Shown one piece after another: positions 7,630 to 16,480 of a stretch of DNA of 64,000 nucleotides; position 1 is the first letter of the stretch, and each line of letters starts with the position of its first letter. This stretch comes from Labilibaculum euxinicum (GTDB lineage Bacteria > Bacteroidota > Bacteroidia > Bacteroidales > Marinifilaceae). The stretch lies in NCBI RefSeq assembly GCF_009795715.1, contig NZ_WTCR01000015.1, forward strand, positions 1-64,000, read 5' to 3'. Below the pieces are notes generated by a model that worked only from the letters and a program-made list of their open reading frames with translations, did no database searches and was not told where the DNA came from. The position numbers were made by a program, and so were the translations under genes.

Positions 7630-8370
7630 ATGGGAACTTCTCAAGCATATTCTGGATTTTCTAAAAACCCCAATTGGGGGCCACTAAGTGATAGTATAAC
7701 AAGAGCATGTGATGATGGTAAAATTTCAACTGAAAAATTAGCTAAAATTACTAGTCGTTTTGTTAATTTATTAGGTGGTTCCAATATTGCAGGGAGAGGC
7801 GGTTCAAAAATTGGAGGTAAATCAGGTATTCGAACCGCACAAAAAATAGGTGGATTTTTTGGAGATATAAGTACCGTAGGCTTTTCTCAGGCGTTGGTTA
7901 ATTCAGGCTTTGATTATGACGGATCTCAATCTCCCAATGATTTAATAAATCATCTACTTGAGTATTGCGCTGGTGTTGCTGCAACAATAGATGACACTGC
8001 CGCTAAGGAAGCAGAAAGACAGTTGTTGTGTGAAATCTTAGCTGAAGCAAAAGATTTTCAAGAACTAGAAAGGAATTTCCAAGAAAAAATTGAGGAGTAT
8101 GGTATTGAAGAATTGATGGTTAAATACTATGCTTTATATATATACGAACATCTTTCAATCGATTTTTATGAAAAACTTATAAAGGATAAAGGAAAGTCTA
8201 AGTGTGGCAATCTTTATCGACAATTAAAAGACTTCCTTTTTGAAAAAGTTAAAAATATTTCAAGAAATAGCGATTTGAGTAAAATCCAATGGAATGGCGA
8301 AGAAGGTGATAGAATGGTTAAAAATATTTTTGAAGATACATTAAAAGCATTTGAAGGTTATGAAAATTAA
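7630..8370 (+). CDS. qatB: QatB, Qat anti-phage system protein
   Basis: 246 codons, ATG one base after the qatA stop, so translation is probably coupled. The N-terminal part is glycine and serine rich (FVNLLGGSNIAGRGGSKIGGKSGIRTAQKIGGFFG, described here by its positions about 39 to 73), followed by a helical domain to the C-terminus. There is no recognisable catalytic motif; the name comes from position between qatA and qatC and from the general character of QatB proteins, which share the GGS-rich N-terminal region. The gene overlaps the start of qatC by 11 bases. Confidence 0.85.
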   Translation: MGTSQAYSGFSKNPNWGPLSDSITRACDDGKISTEKLAKITSRFVNLLGGSNIAGRGGSKIGGKSGIRTAQKIGGFFGDISTVGFSQALVNSGFDYDGSQSPNDLINHLLEYCAGVAATIDDTAAKEAERQLLCEILAEAKDFQELERNFQEKIEEYGIEELMVKYYALYIYEHLSIDFYEKLIKDKGKSKCGNLYRQLKDFLFEKVKNISRNSDLSKIQWNGEEGDRMVKNIFEDTLKAFEGYEN

Positions 8371-9730
8371 TTTTGATTACCAAGAACCTACAAAAGGTAA
8401 GTTTTCTAGTATGAAACTAAGTTTTGAACCCGAAAACGAAAACAAACAAGAATGTAACTTAAAGGTTAGTTACTCTGAAGTTTACCAAAGAGTTGGATTG
8501 CCAAATAATTATGCTTTTGATTTATTATTAATGGGAATCATTACTTATGGTATAGATAATGCAATAAGTAGAGATAAATACTCTATAAATGGTTGGTCGA
8601 GGGAATTTGAAGTTTCATTTCCAGTATCAGACCCTCTAAAATGGAATTTAGAAAAAGAAAATTTAGAAAATGCTCTTAACTTTTTGACTGGTGACCTGTG
8701 GAATATCTCTTTTGAAGGTCACAAAATAAAATCATATTATTTTCCGACCAAAAAAGATTTAAAAATTTACCATGATAATAGGACTAATCTAAAAGAGTAT
8801 TCAGTAGTGAGTTTATTCTCAGGTGGGCTTGACTCATTTATTGGCATAATAGATCAATCCGAAGATATGAGAAATAGTAAAATATTACTTGCATCTCATT
8901 CTGATGGAAATTTTAAAGGAGTCATGCAAGATCAAGATGATAGCTACAAATCTCTGAAACAAATGTATGACGAAAAGTTATCGTGGTCGAGGATAAAAGT
9001 CTCATTAAGCAATATTACGAATGGTGATAATTATAAAAATGAAATCACAACAAGAAGTCGCTCTCTTTTATTTTTAAGTATAGGAATTCTATACGCAAAT
9101 TCAATATCAAATGATATTGATGTGTTGATTCCTGAAAATGGTACAATTGCAATAAATCATCCGCTTACTGCTTCTCGCCGAAGTAGTTGTAGTACTAGAA
9201 CTGCTCATCCTCATTTTTTAACATCATTGCAGAACGTACTTAATCATATTGGAATATCAAATAAAATTAAGAATCCATACGAACTTAAAACCAAAGGGGA
9301 AATGGTCGAAGAGTGCATAAATCAAAATATCTTAGTTAATTCAATGAAACTAACTTGCTCATGCGCAAAAAGAGGACATAATTATCATTGGGATAATAGA
9401 ACAGGAACAGAACATTGTGGTCGCTGTATGCCTTGCTTATATCGTCGTGTAGCTTTAAATAAGACAAATTCAGATAATGAATTATATGGGATTGATATTT
9501 TTAATACTAGCGACGAAAAATTAGAACAGCAAGACCTTCTTGCTTTCTTTGATTATTTAAACAAAGATATTAGCATAGAAAATATTGAAAAAAACATATT
9601 GGTAAATGGAGCATTTCCACTAGAAAAAGTTAGAGATTATGCTCTAGTTATTGAAAGAACCCGCACTGAAATAAAGAACTGGATATCACAAAAAGGTAAT
9701 CAGAAAATTAAAAATAAAATTGGTTTATGA
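8360..9730 (+). CDS. qatC: QatC, QueC-like PP-loop enzyme of the Qat anti-phage system
   Basis: 456 codons from ATG 8360, inside the end of qatB; a TTG nine bases earlier is less likely. QueC-type enzymes form the nitrile of preQ0 using ATP; QatC is the defence-associated relative, and its substrate here is inferred to be a chemical modification of a protein or nucleotide. Seen: PP-loop SLFSGGLDS at about residues 151 to 159, and a C-terminal zinc-binding cluster with cysteines in TCSCAKRGHNYHW and EHCGRCMPC. The N-terminal about 140 residues are an extension not present in QueC and typical of QatC. Its stop overlaps the qatD start in ATGA. Confidence 0.9.
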   Translation: MKINFDYQEPTKGKFSSMKLSFEPENENKQECNLKVSYSEVYQRVGLPNNYAFDLLLMGIITYGIDNAISRDKYSINGWSREFEVSFPVSDPLKWNLEKENLENALNFLTGDLWNISFEGHKIKSYYFPTKKDLKIYHDNRTNLKEYSVVSLFSGGLDSFIGIIDQSEDMRNSKILLASHSDGNFKGVMQDQDDSYKSLKQMYDEKLSWSRIKVSLSNITNGDNYKNEITTRSRSLLFLSIGILYANSISNDIDVLIPENGTIAINHPLTASRRSSCSTRTAHPHFLTSLQNVLNHIGISNKIKNPYELKTKGEMVEECINQNILVNSMKLTCSCAKRGHNYHWDNRTGTEHCGRCMPCLYRRVALNKTNSDNELYGIDIFNTSDEKLEQQDLLAFFDYLNKDISIENIEKNILVNGAFPLEKVRDYALVIERTRTEIKNWISQKGNQKIKNKIGL

Positions 9731-10458
9731 TTATAGACACTCATTGTCATTTTGATATGTTTGAGACCCCATTACAGGTAATCAAAGAATGTGAAAGACA
9801 AAAGATTATTACTATCGGAATGACTAATTTACCTAGTCATTTTGAAATGGGATTTCCTCATATTAAGAGCTTTAAATATATTAGAATGGCTTTAGGTTTG
9901 CATCCTTTATTGGCGCAAAAGCATCATGGCGAGTTATTAAGGTTTAAGAATAACATCGAGAAAACATCATATATTGGAGAAATCGGTTTAGACTTTTCTA
10001 AAGAAGGAATTGCAACTAAAGAAATTCAGATTAAAAGTTTTGAGTTTGTTTTAGAAACTATAAAAACTAAAAACAAGATTGTAAGTCTTCATTCTAGAAG
10101 GGCGGAAAAAGAAGTACTTGAATTATTGAGAAAACACAGAATAGAGAACGTGATTTTTCATTGGTATTCTGGTGGATTAACCGTCTTAAGACAAATTTTA
10201 AAGAGTGGGTATTATTTCTCAATTAATCCTTCTATGGTTAAAAGTAATTCAGGACAAAAATTGATTTCAGAGATTCCTCTTGATAAGATCCTGACAGAAA
10301 CGGATTCACCTTATACCTCGATTGGTAATCGAATAACTAGACCTAGTGATGTGAAAGTTGTAATTGACTATTTGGCAAAGAGTAATAACTTGTCTACTGG
10401 TATTATTGAAAAAAAAATACATACTAATTTTAAGGACTTAATTAATAAGATTCAATAA
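9727..10458 (+). CDS. qatD: QatD, TatD-family metal-dependent nuclease of the Qat anti-phage system
   Basis: 243 codons; ATG overlaps the qatC stop by four bases. TatD proteins are TIM-barrel DNases with a two-metal site. All expected ligands are visible: H6 and H8 in IDTHCHFD, E85 in GEIGLDF, H122 in SLHSRR, H145 in IFHWYSGG and D193 in TETDSPY, so the enzyme should be active. It closes the four-gene operon. Housekeeping TatD would normally be about 255 to 265 residues and not linked to a QueC-like gene, so context decides for QatD. Confidence 0.92.
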   Translation: MIIDTHCHFDMFETPLQVIKECERQKIITIGMTNLPSHFEMGFPHIKSFKYIRMALGLHPLLAQKHHGELLRFKNNIEKTSYIGEIGLDFSKEGIATKEIQIKSFEFVLETIKTKNKIVSLHSRRAEKEVLELLRKHRIENVIFHWYSGGLTVLRQILKSGYYFSINPSMVKSNSGQKLISEIPLDKILTETDSPYTSIGNRITRPSDVKVVIDYLAKSNNLSTGIIEKKIHTNFKDLINKIQ

Positions 10459-10757
10459 AATGAATCCATCCCACACAGCCAATCACACTTGCAATTCCCA
10501 CAAGCCAACGCACATCCAAAAATTACAAAAGAGTTTGTCTGTGCCATCACTTTTTTACCAACCCTAGAAGCAAAATCAGGGCAGTGAAGACTTGAAAATA
10601 CAGTATTCGAATGAAATGAAGAAAACGCCCAGCAGGTAACAAAATGCATATTTAATAGCTGTTGAGTTCATTTATTTGAAGTTAGTCGTAAATTTAAAAT
10701 TTTTGTCAACGCTTTCGGTTACTCATAGATTATTCACTAGAAAAATACAATTCAATT
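10459..10757 (+). other. non-coding stretch after the Qat operon
   Basis: 299 bp between qatD and the next gene. It contains a 65-codon minus-strand frame of low-complexity composition with no family resemblance, which I do not accept as a gene. No terminator with a good T run is evident after qatD. The text around 10620 to 10660 (CAGCAGGTAACAAAATGCAT) has the look of a repeated intergenic sequence or a decayed gene, but only one copy is in the window. Confidence 0.4.
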
Positions 10758-11108
10758 ATGACAGACTTATTAAATGATAAAGATAAAATTCAAAGGATAA
10801 TTTACGAAGACCAGTTAAGGAGGTTTCTTAAAAAAGACCTTATTGGATTAATGTTTCCAAACGTAAGAGGTGCTTCTCAAGAACTTAAAGATGATATTAG
10901 GACATTAGCATTGGGGGAAATAAGCAAAGACATTGGGATTGAAAAGCTTAAACGGTTAAAAGATATTTGTGAATATTTTATAAGCCAAAAATCAATCAGA
11001 CGTAAATCATATGATGCGCCAGACTCAAAAACAAAAATTGTAATAGATAAATTTACTCGTTATGAAGAAAGTCTTGCGCAGATTGAAGTGCTTCTGAGAG
11101 ATGCTTAA
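10758..11108 (+). CDS. hypothetical protein
   Basis: 116 codons, ATG start. Composition is charged and helical (IQRIIYEDQLRRFLKKDLIGLMFPNVRGASQ at the N-terminal third, positions about 11 to 41), with no signal peptide, membrane segment or known catalytic motif. It lies 300 bp after qatD on the same strand and just before an IS21-like end, and is probably part of the accessory region, but not clearly part of the Qat operon. I do not recognise the family. Confidence 0.55.
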   Translation: MTDLLNDKDKIQRIIYEDQLRRFLKKDLIGLMFPNVRGASQELKDDIRTLALGEISKDIGIEKLKRLKDICEYFISQKSIRRKSYDAPDSKTKIVIDKFTRYEESLAQIEVLLRDA

Positions 11109-11121
11109 GTCTTTTGGATAT

Positions 11122-11265
11122 TCCGGATCATGTTGACCCCCTGAAATCCGGATCGGAAAACAAATTTTTTCCTGCTTATGGAGAAGTCACAAAGAGTGAC
11201 AATCCGGCGGATACTGACCCCCTGTCTGAAAAGCGATCAACAAAAATCCGGATCATGTTGACCCC
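11122..11265. mobile_element. solo IS21-like terminal region (element remnant)
   Basis: Three direct repeats are visible: TCCGGATCATGTTGACCCC at 11122 to 11140, an imperfect copy TCCGGCGGATACTGACCCC at 11203 to 11221, and a perfect copy at 11247 to 11265. Multiple direct repeats with TGACCCC near the tips are typical of IS21-family ends, where they bind the transposase. No istA or istB gene is present, so this is the leftover of a deleted element or a non-autonomous derivative. Confidence 0.55.
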
Positions 11266-11390
11266 TCTTTTCAAAATAACACAGGTTTTGGTTCTTTAGT
11301 GATAGAAAGTAGATGACCACTAAAACCTCAAAATAGCATATTTCCGACTGCACATAAAAAGCAAAACGGCAACAAAAACGGCAACACCTA

Positions 11391-11430
11391 AAAACAACAA
11401 AGCCCCAACTCATTGAGAATTGGGGCTTTA
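11391..11430 (-). terminator. terminator downstream of tRNA-Cys
   Basis: On the minus strand AAAGCCCCAA and TTGGGGCTTT form a 10-bp stem around TTCTCAATGAG-type loop sequence, followed by GTTGTTTTT. It begins 14 bp beyond the tRNA 3' end. Confidence 0.8.
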
Positions 11431-11443
11431 TAAATTTACTTAG

Positions 11444-11514
11444 AGGTCTCTGGCGGATTCGAACCGCCGTAGACGGTTTTGCAGACCGGTGCCTAGCCAC
11501 TCGGCCAAGAGACC
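11444..11514 (-). tRNA. tRNA-Cys (GCA)
   Basis: A complete 71-nt cloverleaf on the minus strand: acceptor stem GGTCTCT/AGAGACC, D arm TGGCCGAGTGGCTAGGC, anticodon loop CTGCAAA (anticodon GCA) on a CCGGT/ACCGT-type stem, T arm GGCGG TTCGAAT CCGCC and discriminator U, as expected for tRNA-Cys. CCA is not encoded. Its 3' end faces the accessory region, so it may have served as an island integration site. Confidence 0.96.
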
Positions 11515-11631
11515 CTATCTTCCGTAAAGGCGTTGCAAAGATATAAATTTCTGATTTACTCGTGCAAACTTTTTTCAGCTTTTGTAACAAAAATCTCAAG
11601 GTATTTCTGCAAAACAAGCTCAATCAAAGAA

Positions 11632-11982
11632 TTAGCGACTTAAAGTTAAGCTTACTTTTTCTATTTGTCCACCCATCGGAGGGTTCATTTTAGATACTTT
11701 TACTGTTGCATGCTCCAATTCCGGGAAATTTTGATACAAAACATCCAAAATTCTCTCGCCTACATGTTCAAGCAAATGAGATTTTATTTGCAATTGCTCC
11801 TTTATCATTTCGTAAGCGCGCTGATAATTCAGAGCATCACCTATAGAATCCGATTTCACCGCCTTTTCGGCATTATATTCCATGCGGACATAAATGGTAA
11901 ATTTATTCCCGACAATTTGCTCTTCCTTAAAACAACCGTGATAGGCATAAAATTCCATGCCCTCTAATTCAATAATTCCCAT
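11632..11982 (-). CDS. folB: dihydroneopterin aldolase
   Basis: 116 codons, ATG start. FolB cleaves 7,8-dihydroneopterin to 6-hydroxymethyl-dihydropterin and glycolaldehyde in folate synthesis. The family pattern is clear: LEGMEFYAYHGCFKEEQIVGNKF at the N-terminus (with the conserved FYAYHG), the LNYQRAYEMI substrate helix, LLEHVGERI with its catalytic-site glutamate, and the C-terminal VSKMNPPMGGQIEKVS, where the pterin-binding lysine/proline region lies. Length is typical. The gene stands alone, divergent from glnS and just beyond tRNA-Cys. Confidence 0.93.
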   Translation of the reverse strand: MGIIELEGMEFYAYHGCFKEEQIVGNKFTIYVRMEYNAEKAVKSDSIGDALNYQRAYEMIKEQLQIKSHLLEHVGERILDVLYQNFPELEHATVKVSKMNPPMGGQIEKVSLTLSR

Positions 11983-12111
11983 CTTTTTTTGATATGATAT
12001 TCATTGGCGAAAATAAGAGATAAATTTTAGAAATTACGAATTCCAAATGATGATTTGCAATTTATGAACCAGTATTAACCAATTTAGTAATTCGTAATTC
12101 TAAATTCGTAA

Positions 12112-12140
12112 TTGATTTTGCTGGAATTTCCATACTTTTG
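12112..12140 (+). promoter_or_regulatory. predicted Bacteroidota-type promoter for glnS
   Basis: TTG at 12112, 18 bp spacing, then TACTTTTG (12133 to 12140), which fits the TAnnTTTG -7 element of the primary sigma factor of this phylum. Transcription would start near 12147, leaving a leader of about 125 nt. Just upstream lie inverted copies of AATTACGAATT (12033 and 12091). Confidence 0.45.
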
Positions 12141-12272
12141 TTTTTCGTTTCATAATGTAGCTGATCAATCAAATTATTGTACATTTAATAGATCGCATTT
12201 CGATTCGAAAAGCAAGGCAGGATTCGGTTCCGAATCTCAGGCAAATACATGTATCATTTTAAATTGAGTAGT

Positions 12273-13985
12273 ATGGATAACAAAAATGTAAAAGAAGAGA
12301 ATGTTAACGAAAGTAAATCTCTTAATTTTATCCAGCAGATTATCGAAGAAGATCTGAAAAACAATGTGAATGATGGTAGAGTACACACACGATTCCCTCC
12401 GGAACCAAACGGGTACTTACACATCGGACACGCTAAGTCGATATGCCTAAACTTTAGCCTTGCCCAGCAATATCAGGGAAAATGTAATTTACGTTTCGAC
12501 GATACCAATCCTGTAAAGGAAGACACAGAGTATGTAAATTCCATTATGGATGACATCAAATGGTTAGGCTTTCAGTGGGATGGTGAACCAATGTACACTT
12601 CTGATTATTTCCAGCAATTGTATGATTGGGCAGTGAAGTTGATTACTGATGGCAAAGCATATGTGGATGATCAGACAGCAGCGCAAATTGCTGAGCAGAA
12701 AAAATCACCAACCGAGCCAGGTATCGAAAGTCCGTATCGCAACCGAAGCGTAGAGGAAAATCTTGATTTATTCGAAAGAATGAAGAATGGTGAATTTAAG
12801 GATGGAGAAAAAGTTCTTCGTGCAAAAATTGACATGACTTCATCAAATATGCACATGCGCGATCCATTGATGTACCGTATCATGCATGCACATCATCATC
12901 GCACCGGCGACCAGTGGTGTATTTACCCAATGTATGATTATGCTCACGGTGAGTCGGATTATATTGAAGGCATTACACACTCTATTTGTACGTTGGAATT
13001 TGAAGTTCACCGTCCGCTATACGAGTGGTTTGTTAATAATTTAACAGATACAGATTACAGACCAAAACAGCGTGAATTTGCTCGTTTAAACTTAAGCTAC
13101 ACAGTAATGAGTAAGCGTAAATTACTGGAATTGGTAAAAGATAACCATGTTAATGGATGGGATGATCCACGTATGCCTACTGTTTCGGGATTGCGAAGAA
13201 GAGGATTTACTCCTGCGTCAATTCGTAATTTTGCAGATATAATTGGTGTTGCAAAACGAAACAATGTAATTGATGTTTCACTTTTAGAGCATTGTGTTCG
13301 TGAAGATTTGAACAAAACTGCGCCACGTGTAATGGCTGTTTTGAATCCTGTAAAGTTGATCATTACCAATTATCCTGAAAATCAGGAAGAATTTTTAAGC
13401 ATTGAAAACAATCCGGAAGATCCGGAAAGCGGAAATCGTGATATTCCTTTTTCCCGCGAATTGTATATCGAGAGAGAAGATTTTATGGAAGATGCTCCTA
13501 AAAAATTCTTTAGAATGACTCCAGGACAGGAAGTACGATTAAAAGCTGCTTACATTGTAATGTGCGAAAAAGCAGTTAAAGATGCTGATGGAAACATCAC
13601 TGAAATTCACTGTACTTACGATGCAAAATCTAAGAGTGGCAGCGGATCGGAAGAAAGCAGGCGCAAAGTAAAAGGAACACTTCACTGGGTTTCTGCTAAG
13701 CATGCTGCTAAAGCCGAAGTTCGTATCTACGATCGTCTTTTTAATCACGAAGCACCTGATGCTCAGAAAGAAACAGACTTTAAGGAATTTATTAATCCTG
13801 ATTCTCTGCAAATTTTGAGAGAGTGTTACGTTGAACCAAGCTTAAAAGAAGCTAAGACTGAAGATCATTTTCAGTTTACCCGATTGGGCTATTTCTCAGT
13901 GGATAAAGATTCTAATACAGAAAAATTAGTTTTCAATCGTACGGTTTCTTTAAAAGATTCCTGGTCTAAAACCCAAAAGAAGTAA
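12273..13985 (+). CDS. glnS: glutaminyl-tRNA synthetase
   Basis: 570 codons from ATG 12273; an in-frame ATG at 12249 would add eight residues and cannot be excluded. Class I synthetase charging tRNA-Gln. Seen: HIGH-type motif [41 protein letters not shown] (glutamine and tRNA acceptor binding) and the KMSKS-type VMSKRKL; the C-terminal part carries the two beta-barrel anticodon-binding domains. Length is close to the E. coli enzyme. Presence of GlnRS next to a GluRS gene (gltX, convergent) suggests direct Gln-tRNA formation, not the amidotransferase route. Confidence 0.97.
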   Translation: MDNKNVKEENVNESKSLNFIQQIIEEDLKNNVNDGRVHTRFPPEPNGYLHIGHAKSICLNFSLAQQYQGKCNLRFDDTNPVKEDTEYVNSIMDDIKWLGFQWDGEPMYTSDYFQQLYDWAVKLITDGKAYVDDQTAAQIAEQKKSPTEPGIESPYRNRSVEENLDLFERMKNGEFKDGEKVLRAKIDMTSSNMHMRDPLMYRIMHAHHHRTGDQWCIYPMYDYAHGESDYIEGITHSICTLEFEVHRPLYEWFVNNLTDTDYRPKQREFARLNLSYTVMSKRKLLELVKDNHVNGWDDPRMPTVSGLRRRGFTPASIRNFADIIGVAKRNNVIDVSLLEHCVREDLNKTAPRVMAVLNPVKLIITNYPENQEEFLSIENNPEDPESGNRDIPFSRELYIEREDFMEDAPKKFFRMTPGQEVRLKAAYIVMCEKAVKDADGNITEIHCTYDAKSKSGSGSEESRRKVKGTLHWVSAKHAAKAEVRIYDRLFNHEAPDAQKETDFKEFINPDSLQILRECYVEPSLKEAKTEDHFQFTRLGYFSVDKDSNTEKLVFNRTVSLKDSWSKTQKK

Positions 13986-14043
13986 CAACTAAACCACTGA
14001 AGGGCTTGCTTTAAGGGAAACTTTCAGTTTTAGAATATAATTA

Positions 14044-14078
14044 AACCTGATAGGACAGAATCCTATCAGGTTTTTTAT
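14044..14078 (+). terminator. terminator after glnS
   Basis: AACCTGATAGGA and TCCTATCAGGTT form a 12-bp perfect stem around CAGAA, followed by TTTTTTATTTT, about 60 bp after the glnS stop. Confidence 0.9.
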
Positions 14079-14204
14079 TTTCAACAGTACAAATAATTAT
14101 TAAATCACTGAGGACCCCACATAAAATAAGACTCTCAGTTTAAGACTCCGACTGTTTGACCATTTAACTTTTCAACCCTTCAAAACCTTTCTTGGCTTTC
14201 TTTA

Positions 14205-14235
14205 AACAAAAAACCACTCCCCGAAGGAAGTGGTT
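14205..14235 (-). terminator. terminator after gltX
   Basis: On the minus strand AACCACTTCC and GGAGTGGTT form a stem around a TTCGGG-type loop, followed by TTTTTTGTTT, 25 bp beyond the gltX stop. Confidence 0.8.
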
Positions 14236-14259
14236 CATCTCATTGAGAAAAAATCTCAA

Positions 14260-15792
14260 TTATTTTTTAATGTTCTCCATTGCATAATCCAAACGGGCAA
14301 TGGTTTCCTTTTTTCCAAGTATTTCGATGATATCGAACATGTGAGGACCTTTACCGGCACCTACCACAGCCAAACGGAAAGGATTCATCACTTTTCCAAA
14401 ACCAATTTCCTTGGCAGTGATCCATTCTTTTACAATCTCTTCAGAATTAGCTGATGAAAAATCTTCAATACCTTCCAAAATGCCTTTTAATTCAGTTACC
14501 AAAGCTGGGGTATCCTCTTTCCAGCCTTTTTTAACAGTTTTGGCATCGAATTCAACAGGTGCTTCAAAAAAGTAATTTACATGCTCCCAAAGTTCCGAAA
14601 CAAAGTCTACACGATCTTTCACCATGCCACACACCCTATTCACAGTTTCCTGATCAGCATCAATTCCTTTTGCCTTTAAAATTTGTTCTGCAAACAAGAT
14701 TCCAATCTCTTCATCCGATTTAGTCATCAGATACTGACGATTGAACCATTTGGTCTTCTCTGGATCGAACTTAGAACCCGATTTGCCCACACGTTCCAAA
14801 GAAAATGCCTGAGAAAGCTCTTCCATTGAGAAAATCTCCTGCTCTGTTCCAGGATTCCAACCTAAAAAAGCCAGCATATTTATGAAAGCTTCAGGAAAAT
14901 ATCCGCCTTCACGGTATCCCGATGAAACTTCGTTTGTCTTAGGATCTGTCCATTCCAATGGAAATACCGGAAATCCTAACTTATCTCCATCCCGCTTGCT
15001 TAATTTTCCTTTACCAACCGGTTTCAAAATTAATGGAAGGTGAGCAAATTTAGGCATATCATCTTTCCACCCAAACGATCTGTACAACAACACATGCAGC
15101 GGCATCGACGGCAACCATTCCTCCCCGCGTATTACATGGGTTATCTTCATTAAATAATCATCTACCACATTTGCTAAGTGATAAGTCGGCATTCCGTCTG
15201 ATTTAAACAACACCTTATCGTCTAAAGCGGAAGTATTAAATACTACACGACCTCTTATTTCATCATCCAATTGCAACTCTTCGCCAACCGGCATTTTAAA
15301 CCGCACGACATAAGCTTCGCCGGCCTCAATTTTATTTTGAACTTCTTCCTCAGATAAAGCCAAAGAGTTATTTAAATTTTCGCGGGTTGCATAATTGTAG
15401 GTAAAAGTCTTTTTCTCTTCTTCATGCTGATTTCGGATTGCATCCAACTCTTCAGGAGTGTCAAAAGCATAATATGCATTCCCCGAAGCGATCAGCTGAT
15501 CGGCATACTCACGATACATTGGCTTGCGCTCCGACTGGCGGTAAGGCCCGTATTCTCCACCCACAGTTGCTCCTTCATCAATTTGAATTCCGCACCATTT
15601 TAACGATTCTGCAATATACTCTTCCGCACCGGGAACATATCTTGTTTGGTCAGTATCTTCAATACGCAATAGAAAATCACCATTGTGTTTTCTCGCAAAT
15701 AAATAGTTGAAAAGGGCTGTTCTAACACCTCCCATATGAAGAGGCCCCGTAGGACTAGGAGCAAATCGAACCCGTACTTTCTTATCGTTCAT
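14260..15792 (-). CDS. gltX: glutamyl-tRNA synthetase
   Basis: 510 codons, ATG start. Class I synthetase charging tRNA-Glu. Seen: [24 protein letters not shown] at the N-terminus containing the HIGH-type element, [28 protein letters not shown], and KMSKS-type GKLSKRDGD; the C-terminal helical domain binds the anticodon. Length is normal. The C-terminus [29 protein letters not shown] is as in the bacterial enzyme. It converges on glnS; each has its own terminator. Confidence 0.97.
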   Translation of the reverse strand: MNDKKVRVRFAPSPTGPLHMGGVRTALFNYLFARKHNGDFLLRIEDTDQTRYVPGAEEYIAESLKWCGIQIDEGATVGGEYGPYRQSERKPMYREYADQLIASGNAYYAFDTPEELDAIRNQHEEEKKTFTYNYATRENLNNSLALSEEEVQNKIEAGEAYVVRFKMPVGEELQLDDEIRGRVVFNTSALDDKVLFKSDGMPTYHLANVVDDYLMKITHVIRGEEWLPSMPLHVLLYRSFGWKDDMPKFAHLPLILKPVGKGKLSKRDGDKLGFPVFPLEWTDPKTNEVSSGYREGGYFPEAFINMLAFLGWNPGTEQEIFSMEELSQAFSLERVGKSGSKFDPEKTKWFNRQYLMTKSDEEIGILFAEQILKAKGIDADQETVNRVCGMVKDRVDFVSELWEHVNYFFEAPVEFDAKTVKKGWKEDTPALVTELKGILEGIEDFSSANSEEIVKEWITAKEIGFGKVMNPFRLAVVGAGKGPHMFDIIEILGKKETIARLDYAMENIKK

Positions 15793-15869
15793 TGTTATAT
15801 CCGTTAATTAGGCAACAAAGATAAGAAATAAGAGCAAAAGTAAAGGGGAGATAAAACCAGAAAATTAAC

Positions 15870-16259
15870 TTAAAATAGAAATCGGTCAATCATATCTTTT
15901 AAACCACCAATATCAATTGGTTTGGATACAAAATCATCGCAGCCAGCAGCCATTATTTCCTCATAAGCTTCACCGTAATGATATGCCGTTTGAGCAATTA
16001 TTGGCATATTTTTATTTATTTTTTTGATATTTCTGGTTGCATCATAACCATTCATAACAGGCATTTGCATGTCCATTAGTACTAAATCTATCTCTGGAAC
16101 CGACTTAATGAAATCAAGTGCTTCCTGCCCATCTCTGGCACGAATAATCCTGGCTTTGGTATCAATGAGTATTTCCTCCAAAAATATGAAATTAAAATCC
16201 TCATCTTCCGCAACCAGTAGTACTTTGCCTTCCCAATTATAGTTTGTGGAAAAATTCAT
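15870..16259 (-). CDS. stand-alone response regulator receiver
   Basis: 129 codons from ATG 16259 (a TTG nine bases upstream is less likely). The protein is a single receiver domain without an output domain. Seen: acidic pair in VAEDEDFN, phosphoacceptor aspartate in LVLMDMQMPVMNG (Asp63), switch Thr in AQTAY and the lysine of SKP. Such proteins work by protein contact in phosphorelays. The nearest relative in this window is the receiver at 59963, with the same N-terminal NW(E/K) lead and AEDE/VEDE motif. No histidine kinase is adjacent. Confidence 0.9.
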   Translation of the reverse strand: MNFSTNYNWEGKVLLVAEDEDFNFIFLEEILIDTKARIIRARDGQEALDFIKSVPEIDLVLMDMQMPVMNGYDATRNIKKINKNMPIIAQTAYHYGEAYEEIMAAGCDDFVSKPIDIGGLKDMIDRFLF

Positions 16260-16423
16260 AACTGACAACTGTATTCGTCTAACTGTTCTCTAACTCTAAG
16301 TTAATTCAATTATCAGTAACACAAAAATCAAATTCCAAAGATCTGACCGTTTTGTTCAAAAGATGAGTGACCACGTAGCTTTAACCAGTAACTATGTAAT
16401 TTACTATACTATGTTACAATTTA

Positions 16424-16460
16424 AAAAAAGGGAAACTTCAGTTGAAGTTTCCCTTTTTTA
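16424..16460. terminator. bidirectional terminator between nrdJ and the receiver gene
   Basis: AAAAAAAGGGAAACTTCA and TGAAGTTTCCCTTTTTT pair around a GT(T) loop, with A and T runs on the outside, so it can work on either strand. It lies 20 bp beyond the nrdJ stop on the minus strand. Confidence 0.85.
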
Positions 16461-16480
16461 GAGTTGTTATAATAGATTGG

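Noticed and set aside
10452-10649. 65-codon minus-strand gene overlapping the qatD end
   Set aside because: No family pattern, overlap with qatD, and unlikely composition.
11237-11623. 128-codon minus-strand gene
   Set aside because: It runs straight through tRNA-Cys and its terminator, and into the IS21-like repeat.
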